The translations under genes and the position numbers were made by a program. Below are positions 24,653-36,455 of a DNA stretch of 64,000 nt, in pieces. Below the pieces are notes generated by a model that saw only the letters and a program-made list of their open reading frames with translations, searched no databases and was not told the origin of the DNA. The DNA is taken from NCBI GenBank assembly GCA_022393335.1, contig JAJEKB010025074.1, positions 1 through 64,000 on the forward strand, read 5' to 3'. The first letter of the stretch is position 1. Each line of letters starts with the position of its first letter. This stretch comes from Macrotrachela quadricornifera. Taxonomy: Eukaryota > Rotifera > Eurotatoria > Philodinida > Philodinidae.

Positions 24653-24988
24653 ATGTCAACAACTAGTAGTAGTTCATCTTTAAGTACTGCTGATATCGTT
24701 GGTATTGCAATTGGAGGTGTTTTAGGACTTGCTACTGTTGTTGGTCTTATTATTAGTATTTATACAATGTGTTGTAAGAAAAAAAATCAATCACAAGTAT
24801 GGGCTCAACCTGCTCCACATTATGCACCATATGGTGGTTATGGTTATGGTCAACCGATGAATACTGGGTATTATCCACCACATCCACAACAACCAGCATG
24901 GAATAAACAACCAACAAATAATGATCAACCACCAGCTTATTCTTCTGTAGATTCTGTGAGCAATTCACAAGGAAATTATAAACATTAA
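24653..24988 (+). CDS. Small single-pass membrane protein, copy 4 of four (SQVWAQ and PPAY)
   Basis: An intronless 111-residue protein starting at 24653 (MSTTSSSSSLST); an upstream ATG at 24623 adds ten hydrophobic residues and is less likely. After the Ser-rich N-terminus comes a hydrophobic segment at about residues 13-38, then CCKKKNQSQVWAQ, a Gly/Tyr stretch (YGGYGYGQPM), HPQQPAW, and PPAYSS near the C-terminus. Block order matches copy 3. A TATA-like box is about 40 bases upstream and an AATAAA at 25011-25016 is about 25 bases downstream, so the transcription unit looks compact. Confidence 0.75.
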   Translation: MSTTSSSSSLSTADIVGIAIGGVLGLATVVGLIISIYTMCCKKKNQSQVWAQPAPHYAPYGGYGYGQPMNTGYYPPHPQQPAWNKQPTNNDQPPAYSSVDSVSNSQGNYKH

Positions 24989-25348
24989 TCATATAATAGA
25001 CAAAAGTCTAAATAAAAATTCTCATTTGAATTATATATAATTTTATTCATATATTTTATCTAATAAATCAAACATTTTTATTATATAAAAATGAAAATTA
25101 ACATTGTTAGATGAGAAATTTGAACAAAGTATTTAAAAAAATAAATCTATTCATGACTATATGCTAATTAATTATTTTCTTATAATATTTATCACGTATA
25201 ATCATTAAAACATGTTAGAAATTTCCGTTTTCTATTTCATTTATTAAATATATATATTGATAATTATATCTGTTCAATATTGATCTAATAAAGATATTAT
25301 TTTGAAGAATAAATTCATCTAACAAAATTCTTTTAAAGAATTGTTATC
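24989..25348. other. Short intergenic spacer before the polycystin-like gene
   Basis: About 360 bp, very AT-rich. It holds the likely poly(A) signal of copy 4 (25011) and presumably the promoter of the next gene; nothing else is visible. Confidence 0.5.
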
Positions 25349-28300
25349 ATGTTGTCTCTTTATTATGCTATTGTGCTACTATGTAAGTTTAATAAATTTT
25401 CTACAAATTTAAATCTCTTGAATAAATTAGTTATTATAATCAATGATCAAAATTGGATTTCGGCTAATATAGTTGATCTGTCATCATTCAATGACAAAAG
25501 TAAGTTTATTTTTAAAAAAAAAATGCAACTAAATATCGATAAAAATTATTGCATTAATGAAGAGTAAAACAAATATTATTTTCTTTTAAAGATGGAATTT
25601 TGAATATAATTGAACATCGAATACAGATAGAAAAAAATCATCATTCCAAAAATTGGTTAAATGACGGTTTATATAAAGAATAAAAAATATTTTTCTTTTA
25701 TAAATATAAAATAAAAATCTTTAGATCATATCAATGATTTAAACATAAATCAATATTGTTATACAAATCAACAAAATGATAATAGTTCTAATGACAAATT
25801 TTTATCAAATGATTATCTTCATATATTTACTTCAAAAGATGAATTTAGTAATGTACAAATTAATAATAACTGTTATCGACAAGAAATAGTTAAGAAAAAA
25901 AAATCATTCATTATTAATTAATAATTTTCATTTTTCTAGACTAGTTTATTAAATTTTGATTTCGAAAAAATTATTTATCAATTTAATAAAACTTTTAATA
26001 TTAATCAAAAATTCGAATTCAATACTCAATTTATATCTATTAAATTTGAAAAAGTTTCATCAAATAATATTACTAATAAACATTTAATTCAATCAAATGG
26101 TGTTCAAGTACGATTTCCTGAATTAAATATAAACAAATCTATCATAATTAATGTAATAAGAAGAGACGTTTTCTTTAAAAATATTCTTTTTTCCTTGTTC
26201 TATTTTAGTTAATTACTATTCCATCTTTATCAATTATTTCATTAACAATACATAATCAATATGGTCAAATAATCAGTATTCGAAATACAACAAAACAATT
26301 TGAAATTCTTATTCCACGTCAAACTAATACTCTTATGCCACCAATGATGTATCAAAATATAACTTTATTAACAAACAATACAAAATTTAAGTATTATTAT
26401 GTTAATTTAACACATAATCTTAATTTATCAATAGCATTACATATTGATATTGAATCAAAAAATTTAAATCTTTCATATTTATTTATTATTCGATTTAATG
26501 GTACACCTGATTTAAAAGCAAATTTATATGATGAATTGAAACTTGTGTGTCCACAAGGTAATTTTATCTTTAATAAAAACAAATATTCATAAATTTTATT
26601 CTTTTTTTTTTTATTACAGATCGAAAAAATAATTCTTTAAAGTATACATATTTTATTGATAATACTCGAATTGCACATCATCAATGGGCTATTCTTGGTA
26701 TTCGTGAAATGAATGAATGTAATCAAAATAATATTAATGATAATTATCAATTTTCATCGGATTATTTTATTCGAATGTACACATCTGCTTGTTATTATCT
26801 TGATTCAAATAATAATTGGCAATCTGATGGTTTAATAGTAAAGAAAAAAAAAATCAATTCTTCTAAATTTTATTATTTTTAAATTAGGTTGGATCAGAAA
26901 CAAATGAATATTTTACACAATGTTTTTCAACGCATTTAACAACATTTGCTGGTGGTTTTGTTGTACTTCCTGAACCGGTTGATTGGAATTCATTACAATT
27001 TGATATTAAACGAAATTTAACTATTTATATAACTTTAATTATAATTGGTTTACTTTATCTTCTCATAATGACATATTCATATTTTAAAGATAAAACTGAT
27101 GCAAAAAAAGTATTTGATTACAAAAACAAAGAAATAAAAGAATATATTTTAATATTTAGTTAATGGTTATACCACTTATTCATCATAATCAAAATCATAC
27201 ATATCTCTATCAATTAGTTGTATTTACAGGAATGAGAGCAAATGCTGGTACAAAATCGAAAGTAAGAAAATAAAATATAACAAAAAAAAAAAAAATGATT
27301 TTATTAATTAAATTTTAAAGGTATCTTTCATTCTTTCGGGTACTGATGATGAAACAGATATTCGAACATTAACTGCTGATAGACGAATATTTGATCGTGG
27401 AAGTACTGATTCATTTATTATATCTGTTCCAAGGTTTATTAATAAACTTATTATTTTGTATTTCTTTCAAAAATAAAACAGAAAATCTTTTTTTTTCTCT
27501 TCTAGATCACTTGGTCAACTTAATTATCTTCGTATATGGCATGATAATTCTGGTTTAGGTTCAGATGCATCATGGTATCTTAAATATATTCTTGTACGAG
27601 ATTTACAGACAATGGAAACAACTTATTTTATTTGTGAAAAATGGCTGGCTGTTGAAAAAGATTCTGGAGAAGTATTTCAAAATAAAAATAATAATTTGTT
27701 TGATTATTTTTTTTCTTTTTCTTTTTAGATTGATCGTACAATAACAGTAGCAAGTGAATTAGAAAAATCTGAATTAAGACATGTTTTATCAAAAAATGCA
27801 TATCGATCAATGGCTGATAATCATTTATGGTTTTCAATTTTTGCTTATCATATACCATCAGCTAATCGTTTTACTCGTGTACAACGATGTACTTGTTGTT
27901 TTGTTTTATTTTTAACAAGTCTTCTAATGAATATTCAATATTATAAAACTAAACAAAATATTCAAATGAATGAATTTAATCAATATGATTTAGCAATTGG
28001 ACCATTTTACATTTCTCTAGAAGAGGTAAGAGATTTTATTATTAAAAAATTTTAAAATATAACTAAAGAAAATGAAATTAATAAATAAATCTTTGAAATA
28101 TTAAACATATTTTCTCTTTCTTTTTTGACAATTTCTTATTCTTGGAGAGAGTAGAAATGATCAAGCAGAAATTTTTATCATAGATAGAACATCAAAAATT
28201 AGAAGGTACGTGTTTACAAAAAAAAAATAATTTAGCAAGAATTCCATTGCGATCTGTCTCAAAGTTCATTCAATTGTGCTGAAATGTTTTTAAAGATTTT

Positions 28301-31300
28301 GCTTTCTTTTTTTTCCGAGAAAAATACATAGAGAATCAAAGTTTTGACTCTTGGAATCTCATAAGCCTCGACAGAAAAGGAAAAAATAAAAATGGCTAAT
28401 CGTACCTTTGGAAAATACTTTCAAGTATTTATGATAAAAATTTTCAGCCCGATCGTTTGTACCTACTTCGAGAACTAGTCAGAGAAAAAGAGAAAGAAAT
28501 AATCGTAATAGTATTTACAAATCTAAAGAAAACTATTTTTGATAACAAAATATTATCGTAATAATTTTTATTTGAACTATTTTTAGATTAGTATTGGTGT
28601 ATTTGTTGAATTGATAATATTCTTTCCTGGTTTACTTCTTGTTGCTTTATTTCGTCGATCAAAACCATGTCGTCCTCGAACAATTTCACCTGTTGGTGAA
28701 GCAATTCAAAATATTCAAATGAAAAAATTTGAAACAAAATCTAAAATATCTGCAAAAGAATCAAACGAAAAAAAATTCTTTTTTCCATGGTGGTGCTTAA
28801 TACTTGCTTATATTCTTTCATTTTTAATATCTGTAACTTCAATATTTTTTATTATTGTACGAAGTGTTGAATATGGTGATTTTCAAACACGTAAATGGCT
28901 TGGTTCAATATTAACAAGTTTTTGTGCTTCTATATTTCTTACTCAACCACTTAAAGTACTTGGATTAACATTATTCTTTATGTGTCTTTGTCGAAAAAAA
29001 TATCAAGTTGACGCTTTTATTGAACAAGAAGATCCAATTGAAGATTTTACTGTTTCAACTGAAGATGCACATCGAAAATTTCCCGTAAAAGAAAACAAAA
29101 TAAATTCTTTTCTTTAATTTAATTATATTTATTTCTTTTTTAGTCAAAATCTCTTTTAGCAAAAGCTCGTCTTGATCCTTATCGTACAAAACGTGAAAAA
29201 TTAGCATTAAAAGAATTACGTGAAACTCGTATAAAAGAAATTAATACATGGTTAGTTATACGTGAATTATTTTTTCTTTTATTATTTCTTGGTATTTTAT
29301 ATGGAATAAGTTTTGCAAATCGTGATGTTGAAAATGCTCATCAAATTATTAATTATTTACGACGAGAATTTTTACAAATTGATTATAATTATCAATATAA
29401 ATATAATAATAAAGAAAAAAAAAATAATTATATTTTTGAAAATATTATTTCAATTCAAGATTATTGGAATTGGTTAGAAAATGTTTTTATTATAAAATAT
29501 CAACATACAAGATGGAGTGATAAAACGAACGATAAAGTACGTTTAACACAACATAATCGAACAAATAGAATTATTGGTTGGCCTACATTACGACAGTTAC
29601 GAATTAAAAATGGTAAATATTTATAGTATAATCTCCTTATAATGAATATTCTTCGGACTTTTTAAAGGCGTTCACTATCAGAAGATTCAATTTCTTTCAA
29701 ATTAGATAAATGCCAGTTATTTGTGTTTCGAGATCAACAATGAGAATATGTAGTTGAGACAAAAATGAACTTTTCTAATCATTGTCAATACTCAGACGCA
29801 TTTGACATGCTTTCCACCTCAGATGTATGTTTCTTTTCTTTCCTCATCGACTACAGGCAATCTTCTCAAATGTTCATTATTATTTTTCATGCTTCAAACG
29901 ATTGAACGAATCAACATTGATAAATTTAACGGTTATTCATTACTGATAAATAATTTTCATAAAAGTCTCTTAAGTAGTATTCATCATATAGAAATGTCAA
30001 CTATGCAGAAATTCATTTCTAGCAAATATCATTACACGAAAAGTGTAAAAAAAAGGAAACTGTCCATTATAAAAAGTCATACACATAAGTCTCGTTCTTA
30101 GTAGTAATTACCTTTTAATTCATCATTATCATTGTCGATATTCTAGGTATATATAACACTAGTTGTTTAATTCAAATTGTTTTAGATTCATGTCCAAGGA
30201 AAACTTCTCGTAATTTTACGAAAAATGATAATTGTAATTTACCTTATACTTGGTATAATGAAGATAAGAGTCCGTTTGGATTTAATATTACTACTGATTC
30301 AGAAAAGTATACCTATGCTTTTAAATATACATCAGCTCAAGATAACACATTAATTTATTCAACATCCTATGCAACATATATGGCTGGTGGTTATATACAT
30401 GAAATTCGAGGAAAAACTAATGAACAAATAAAAAAAGGATTTAAAGATCTTCAAAATCATCATTGGATTGATCAAGATACTCGTGCTGTTTTTTTAACAT
30501 TTGGTTTATATAATCCAAATGCTAATTTATTTGTTTATTGTTCATTACTTCTTGAACAATTACCAACAACATATACTCTTATTCTTCGACCATCATTTCA
30601 ACCATTTAAACTTGTTCAATTATATACAGGAACAGAACTTATTTATTGTATTATTTATCTTATTTTAATTATTTATTATATGATTATAGAAATTAAACTA
30701 TTTTTTCAAATGCGTAAAGGTTATATTAAAGAATTTTGGTCATATATTAATTGGGCAATTATTATATGTTCATGGTTTGGCGTTGTGATACATGTTTTTC
30801 GACAAACTGAAGTGAAGAAAATGACAAATTTATTAAAAAACACAAAAGGATATACACCAATTAATTTACAATTTTTCTCTTATCTTGATAGTGTTTTGAC
30901 TTATCTACTTGGTTTTTGCTGCTTTTTTGGTACTCTTAAAATGTATGTAGAACATTAAATAGTTATTTATAATAAGAAAAAATTAAAGAAAAGAAGAATT
31001 CTTCAAATTTTTAATCTATCATATACAATTGATAAGTATCATTGTTTGAAAGTCTAATATGTATTTATTATTATCGACATTACAAGTAAAAAAAAGAAAA
31101 GCTCTAAAACGAATATCTCGAGAATGCGATATCAAGAGCATTGATTTATATATAATTTACAAGATTTGGAAAGTTTATTCATAAATTTTTTTGTTTTCTT
31201 TTTTCATCAGTTTTCAGAAGAATTTAACACAAATTATACTATAATATAGCTTCAAACAATAATCATGATTGAACGCTCCGAATCTCGTGATATCTGCTTC

Positions 31301-32142
31301 CATTCTCGAAATGTTCAACTTAGAATTTCCCTTTTTTATTTTTGGTATCAACAATAATTGCTTGATGAATATTACAAAACAATTGCTGTTAGACATCTTA
31401 AAATTTTATTTATTTATTTTTATAATTTTGTTCCTTTTCCTAACATCAGTATATATATATTTATTAACTATATTGTTTTTTAAGACTTCGTCTGCTTCGT
31501 TTCAATCGTCGAATGTCTTTATTACATTTAACATTACAAAAATCAGCTCGACAAATTTTAGGTTTTATTTTAATGTTTTCAATTGTATTTATTGCTTTTA
31601 CAACATTATTTTATTTATTATTTCATTCTTATTTAAAAGAATATTCAACATTATTAAATACTAGTTTAACATGTTTTGAAATGGTATCATTACATTTTTC
31701 AACAGTACCTGATTTAAAAAGAATCGATCCATTATTAGCTGGTCTATGTTTATTTTTGTTTATTATCTTAGCAGTATTTCTTTTAAGTAATATGTTTATA
31801 TCAATTATTGTTGATAATTTTAATTTAATACGTCAAGAACAATTAAAACGTAAAAATGAAATTGAAATAATTCAATTTATTACTAACAAAATGAAACATT
31901 GGCTAGGTAATAAGTAATATTTAAAAGAAAAAATGAATAGATATTTAATTTTTTTTTCTTAATTAGGTATGAGAACACGAAAACAAGAACTAGAAATGAA
32001 TAAAAATCCAATTACTGAATTTCCAGAAAAAGTTAATAAACTTATGATTACTATTGATAAAGTAAATTATATCTATATATTAGTTCAAAATAATTTCTAT
32101 ATATACTTTTTTTTGTTTCAGATACATAAAAATACAAAATAA
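25349..32142 (+). CDS. Polycystin-1-like (PKD1L-type) receptor-channel protein
   Basis: About 18 exons give a protein of about 1,420 residues. Exon 1 (25349-25382) encodes a signal-peptide-like start (MLSLYYAIVLL). The ectodomain is Asn/Ser-rich, followed by a GAIN-like region and a GPS (CFSTHLTTFAGGF, about 26929-26967). A first membrane segment (about 27030-27085) precedes a PLAT domain (27160-27671). Further membrane segments include FTRVQRCTCC, KPLKVLG-like motifs and a polycystin channel block (29144-31907: SLLAKARLDPYRTK, IIGWPTLRQLR, LRLLRFNRR, FLLSNMFISIIVDNF). This is the domain order of polycystin-1 family proteins: membrane receptors that cleave at the GPS and pair with polycystin-2 channels, often in cilia. 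The extracellular part is very short, with no PKD, REJ or WSC/LRR repeats in view. Last exon 32122-32142. Confidence 0.85.
26929..26967 (+). other. GPS autoproteolysis motif of the polycystin-like protein
   Basis: The encoded sequence CFSTHLTTFAGGFVV matches the GPCR proteolysis site, with His-Leu before Thr. Cleavage in this family occurs between Leu and Thr, catalysed by the surrounding GAIN fold. The key HLT residues are intact, so cleavage is plausible. Confidence 0.8.
28024..28586 (+). other. Long intron of the polycystin-like gene
   Basis: An intron of about 560 bp, ten times the local norm, with no ORF or repeat recognised. Two other long introns in the same gene, at about 29613-30186 and 30943-31485, are similar. 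The open frame 29802-30101 lies inside the first of these and has no supporting features. Confidence 0.5.
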
Positions 32143-32970
32143 TTTCTATATAAACTTATGTTTAGCTTATGCTTTTTGTATTTTAACAAATAATATTTTA
32201 TGCGTTGTTTTAAATAAATATTTAATCTCAATATATAGCAAATATTTAAAAGCATTCTTATAAGAGAGGAATAGACAATTTTGGATATATATTTAAATAT
32301 AAATTAGTATGTCGGAAATTTCCGGAATGAAAATAATGAAAAAAATCGATATATTTTTTTGTTTTTCTACCTTTATTTTCAATAGATCAATTAGAATAAC
32401 AAATAATACTTTTAAACAATAAAATTTGTTTTTTTTTCTCTAAATAATAGATCTAGATCATATACTACCTAATTAAAGACAAATCGATTTTACATTGTAA
32501 TATAAAAAACTTAAATAAAGATAAATCAATTAGAAGATTTTTAGTGAAAGAATAAAAATTGGTTTTTAATAGATATGTCTATATATATATATTTATTTTT
32601 CATTCCCATAATAAAAATGAATTTTTAATAATGTCATTAAATGTGTTTTTTATCAAAATAATCTGAATTAAATACTAATAAATGCAAAATTCTATTAATA
32701 AATAATGATAAACATTCATTATGAGATATTTTCAACTCAATAATATTCGCATTAATTTCTAGTCAAAAATATAATGTAAAAGAAAAACAAACATTATATG
32801 CATATATACGTGCCATTCTTATTTTTTATCAATCAAAAATAATACAATATAAAATAAGTAGATATTATATGTGTTCTTCTATTAATTAATGATGACGAAA
32901 GACTAGAATAAATTAAAAGAGAATTTGAAAATATTTATACAATGTTAATAACGTACAAAATTTTCTTTTT
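32143..32970. other. Intergenic, convergent gene ends
   Basis: About 830 bp between the polycystin-like stop (plus) and the neuropeptide stop (minus). AT-rich, presumably both 3' UTRs; no gene seen. Confidence 0.5.
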
Positions 32971-33440
32971 TTAACCTAATAATCCATATTGTGGTCGACC
33001 GGCACGTCTTTCTCTCATATTATTTAACCATTCTTCAAAATTGTCATTAAGTTCTTCTATTAAAATAAATAATTTATAAAATAAAAATTTACTTTTGTTT
33101 TTAATCATACCATTATTTCGTTTACCCAAATAACCATAAGAATAACGTTTTCCAAGAACACCAAATTTAAGATGATGACGACGATGGGGTGGTGGGACGA
33201 TATGTTGTACTTTTATTGTACCTGGATCTTTTTTATTTGGTAATGATGCATCATTTTCATCAACAATATTACTGTCAATCATTGATGATTTTTCATCAAC
33301 TAATGCTGCTGCATCTAAGTTTGATTGTTAAATATAAATTATAAAAAGAAATATAGAGTCATTTTACCTGTATATGCAGCTTTTAATATGAGCACCATTC
33401 CTAAACTGGCAAATATGAATAGAATGGAGAGTATTTTCAT
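32971..33440 (-). CDS. Neuropeptide precursor with [F/Y]GxL-amide peptides
   Basis: Three exons (33368-33440, 33111-33314, 32971-33056) give a 120-residue precursor. The start MKILSILFIFASLGMVLIL is a clear signal peptide. After an acidic spacer the sequence HRR releases HHLKFGVLG, followed by KR, then YSYGYLG and KR. After a second acidic spacer, ERR precedes AGRPQYGLLG, which ends at the stop codon. Gly before KR or at the very end is the amide donor, so three peptides ending FGVL-amide, YGYL-amide and YGLL-amide are predicted. Dibasic sites and amidation Gly are standard for prohormone convertase and PAM processing. The shared C-terminus distantly recalls allatostatin-A/buccalin-type peptides, but I cannot assign a known family. 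Introns are phase 1, as for secreted modules. Confidence 0.85.
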
Positions 33441-34502
33441 CTCTAAATATAATCTAAAAAATATTTTATAAGAAATTAATCACACATTTTGTTTTAATAT
33501 CTATTTTTATTTGTTAAATATATAAATAAAAGAACCATTGAATATCTTATTTTAAGTTGAAATAGTAAATGATAGATGATAATAATAAAGAAAATAAAAT
33601 ATCATTTGACAATATGTATGGATTGATTTCATTTGATTTGCTTTCAACTTCATTTAGATTTCTCGTTTTCTCTTCTCTTTTATTATTCCATTAGTATTTA
33701 GTCAGTGCATTTTTATTTCTTCTTCCAAAAAAATTCTCTTTTGTTCATTCGCTTATTATTATATTTAATTCGGCTCAGTTCCGAGTCAAACAGCTCAATA
33801 TGTGTATAGGCAAAAGGATTTTATCATATAAAAAAAAAGCTTTCTATAAACGAAGAAAAAATAAAAGAAAAATACACAATTAAGAGTACTTTTGAAACTA
33901 TTTTATACATAGACGATCGGAAAACATGATTAGTCTTTTAGGAAAATCTTATTTGTTTTAAACTGACTCTGCTTTTTTTCTATTAAAAAATAAATCTATT
34001 CAAAGATAATTCAATTTAATAATAAATACCTTATTTTATATCAAGTATAATTTTTAAGCAATTGTTACAATAGAATTATTTATATCAAAAAGATAAAACA
34101 ACTTGTTTTCATATATTTCTTATTAAACAAATAAAGAAATGTCTCACATAATATAACTTTGTTTTGTGAAACTCGAGCATAAAAATGTGAGTGTAAATTT
34201 TAAGTCGAAGTTTTCCGGCTCTCTTCTTACAGACGTCCCCCATTACAGACACGCTCATTTCATTTATTAGATATAATTCACTTCTAGTATTTTATATTAT
34301 AATAATTAAGTTGAAGAAAATATGTGAGTTCTATATTTTAGCCCCAAAGGGGCTGTACTGACAAGCTTTTTACTTGAAAATTATAATTATACATATATTT
34401 GTATAAATAATAATAATATTAAAAACTATCTAAAAATAAAATAAAAGGCGCTTATTTTTTATATTAGAATTTTCTTATGATTTAGTCTTGATAGATCAAT
34501 CA
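33441..34502. other. Divergent intergenic region
   Basis: About 1.06 kb between the neuropeptide start (minus) and the kinase start (plus). It must hold both promoters. AT-rich; no further gene visible. Confidence 0.5.
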
Positions 34503-36455
34503 ATGTTTGTTGGACGTATGATAAATTCACTAATGTCTGGTTAGTTCTTAAATAAAAAATATTTTAAAATCATTTTTTATTTTTATTTATAAAGTTGAAT
34601 CATCACAAAAATTTTCCTCAACATCTCATTTAAAATCTTTATCAAACTCATCTGGTTTAATATCACCATATAGTCAATTAAGTCTTAAATCAACAATAAT
34701 ATATGATCCACCAACAATTACAACATCTCATACGATATTAAAAAATTATTTATTAAATGAAAAAAATTATTTTAATGAAAAATATAATCATAAATATATT
34801 GATAATGCTTTATTAAATGATTTTCTTATTCAACGACGTATTGGTAGTGGTAGTTTTGGTATCGTTTTACTTGCTATACATGATAAAAAACAAATAGCTA
34901 TGAAAATTCTTGAAAAACAACATATTGTTAAATTAAAACAAATTCAACATGTTATTAATGAATGTCATCTATTAAGATCTATACATTGTCCATTTATTGT
35001 TGATTTATTATTTAAATTTAAAGATAATGCTAATTTATATATATGTTTAGAATTTATTAATGGTGGAGAGGTTTTTATCTTATTTATTTATTTTTTTTTG
35101 TTTTTTATTCAAGCAAAATAATTTATTCCGGTTCTATTGAAATCAAAATATTTTCTAGATCAATAATTTGATAACAAAAAAATAGAATTTCTTTTATATC
35201 AAATAGAATGATCTTTTTTTTTCTCTGTAATTCTAAAAGAGTGTTCCATCAGGAAATCTTTTCATCTATATAAGACAAAATAATAAAGAATCTTAATATA
35301 TCCGGAATACGTTCAATACGAAGTCATCCATAGAACTATCATAGTTTTTTGATAGATTTATGAAATAGAATCTATTAAAAAGATTTTTTTTTATTGTCAT
35401 GATTGATACTTTTTGTAATTTATTAATTAATATGAATAAAACTATTCTTAATTGAGAAACAGCGATATAGAATTTATTTTAATCGATGAAAAATCGATTT
35501 TCAAATTAAAAATGATTTAATAGATCTTAATTATAGATGTTTCATCATATGCGAAAACAACCAAACAAACGATTTTCTGAAAGTCTTGCTTGTTTTTATG
35601 CTGCTCAAATAACACTTGCATTTGAATATTTGCAATATCTTGATATTTGGTAAGAAAGAAATAAAACAAATCCGTTATAATTCATAAATATTCTTTTCGT
35701 TTTTTTTCTGTTTTATTTCAGTCATAGAGATTTAAAACCTGGTTAGTATTATCTTATAATTTAAAAATTTATCAGTATCGATTATATTGATTTAGAAAAT
35801 TGCCTAATTACTGATAGTGGTTATATAAAATTAACAGATTTTGGTTTTGCTAAAATAGTTCCAGGACGAACATATACACTTTGTGGTACAGCACAATATT
35901 TAGCTCCTGAAATTTTGTCTAACAAAGGTTATGGTAAGATATATTTTATATAAAAATTCTATAATTATATTCAGTTATTTTTATTAATTATTCAGGTAAA
36001 GGTGTTGATTGGTGGTGTTTAGGTATATTTATGTATGAATTAAATGCAGGTTTTTCACCATTCTATGCAACAGATCATACTGCTCTTTATTCATTAATTT
36101 TACGTAGTGGTATTAGAATTAAAAAATAAAAGAAATTATTTTATTTTTTTTTCCTTTTATAGAATATAAATTTCCAAAATATTTTAAAGAAGATCTTAAA
36201 TCATTAATACGTCAATTATTACAAAATGATATAACAAAACGATTTGGGTGTTTAGCTAATGGTGCACAAGATATAAAAAATCATATATATTTTCAAAGAA
36301 TAAATTGGTTATCATTATATGAAAAAAAACTTCATTCAGAATATAAACCACAAATAATTAAAGGTCATGAATTTGAATATTTTGAAGAAAAAAAAGATTT
36401 TATTATTCCAAAATCATCAATATGTTTATATGAAAAAGAATTTCAAGATTTTTAA
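34503..36455 (+). CDS. PKA catalytic-subunit-like Ser/Thr protein kinase (AGC family)
   Basis: Seven exons (34503-34539, 34595-35070, 35537-35649, 35722-35741, 35796-35933, 35996-36109, 36163-36455) encode 396 residues. A Ser-rich N-terminal extension of about 105 residues precedes the kinase domain. Glycine loop GSGSFG, ATP-binding Lys in AMKIL, catalytic HRDLKPEN, DFG in LTDFGFAK, activation loop RTYTLCGT, then YLAPE and VDWW are all present, so it should be active. The tail ends EFQDF, matching the FxxF end of PKA-C and PRKX. The P+1 loop reads GTAQYLAPE where AGC kinases have GTPEYLAPE. PKA-C is about 350 residues, so this one is longer. It could equally be a PRKX-type kinase. The 20-nt exon 4 carries the HRDLKP loop. 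AATAAA at 36523. Confidence 0.85.

Noticed and set aside
24753..24992. Minus-strand frame of 79 residues
   Set aside because: Shadow of the copy 4 membrane-protein gene.
29802..30101. Open frame of 99 residues inside the polycystin-like gene
   Set aside because: It lies within a long intron bounded by good splice sites and has no recognisable content.
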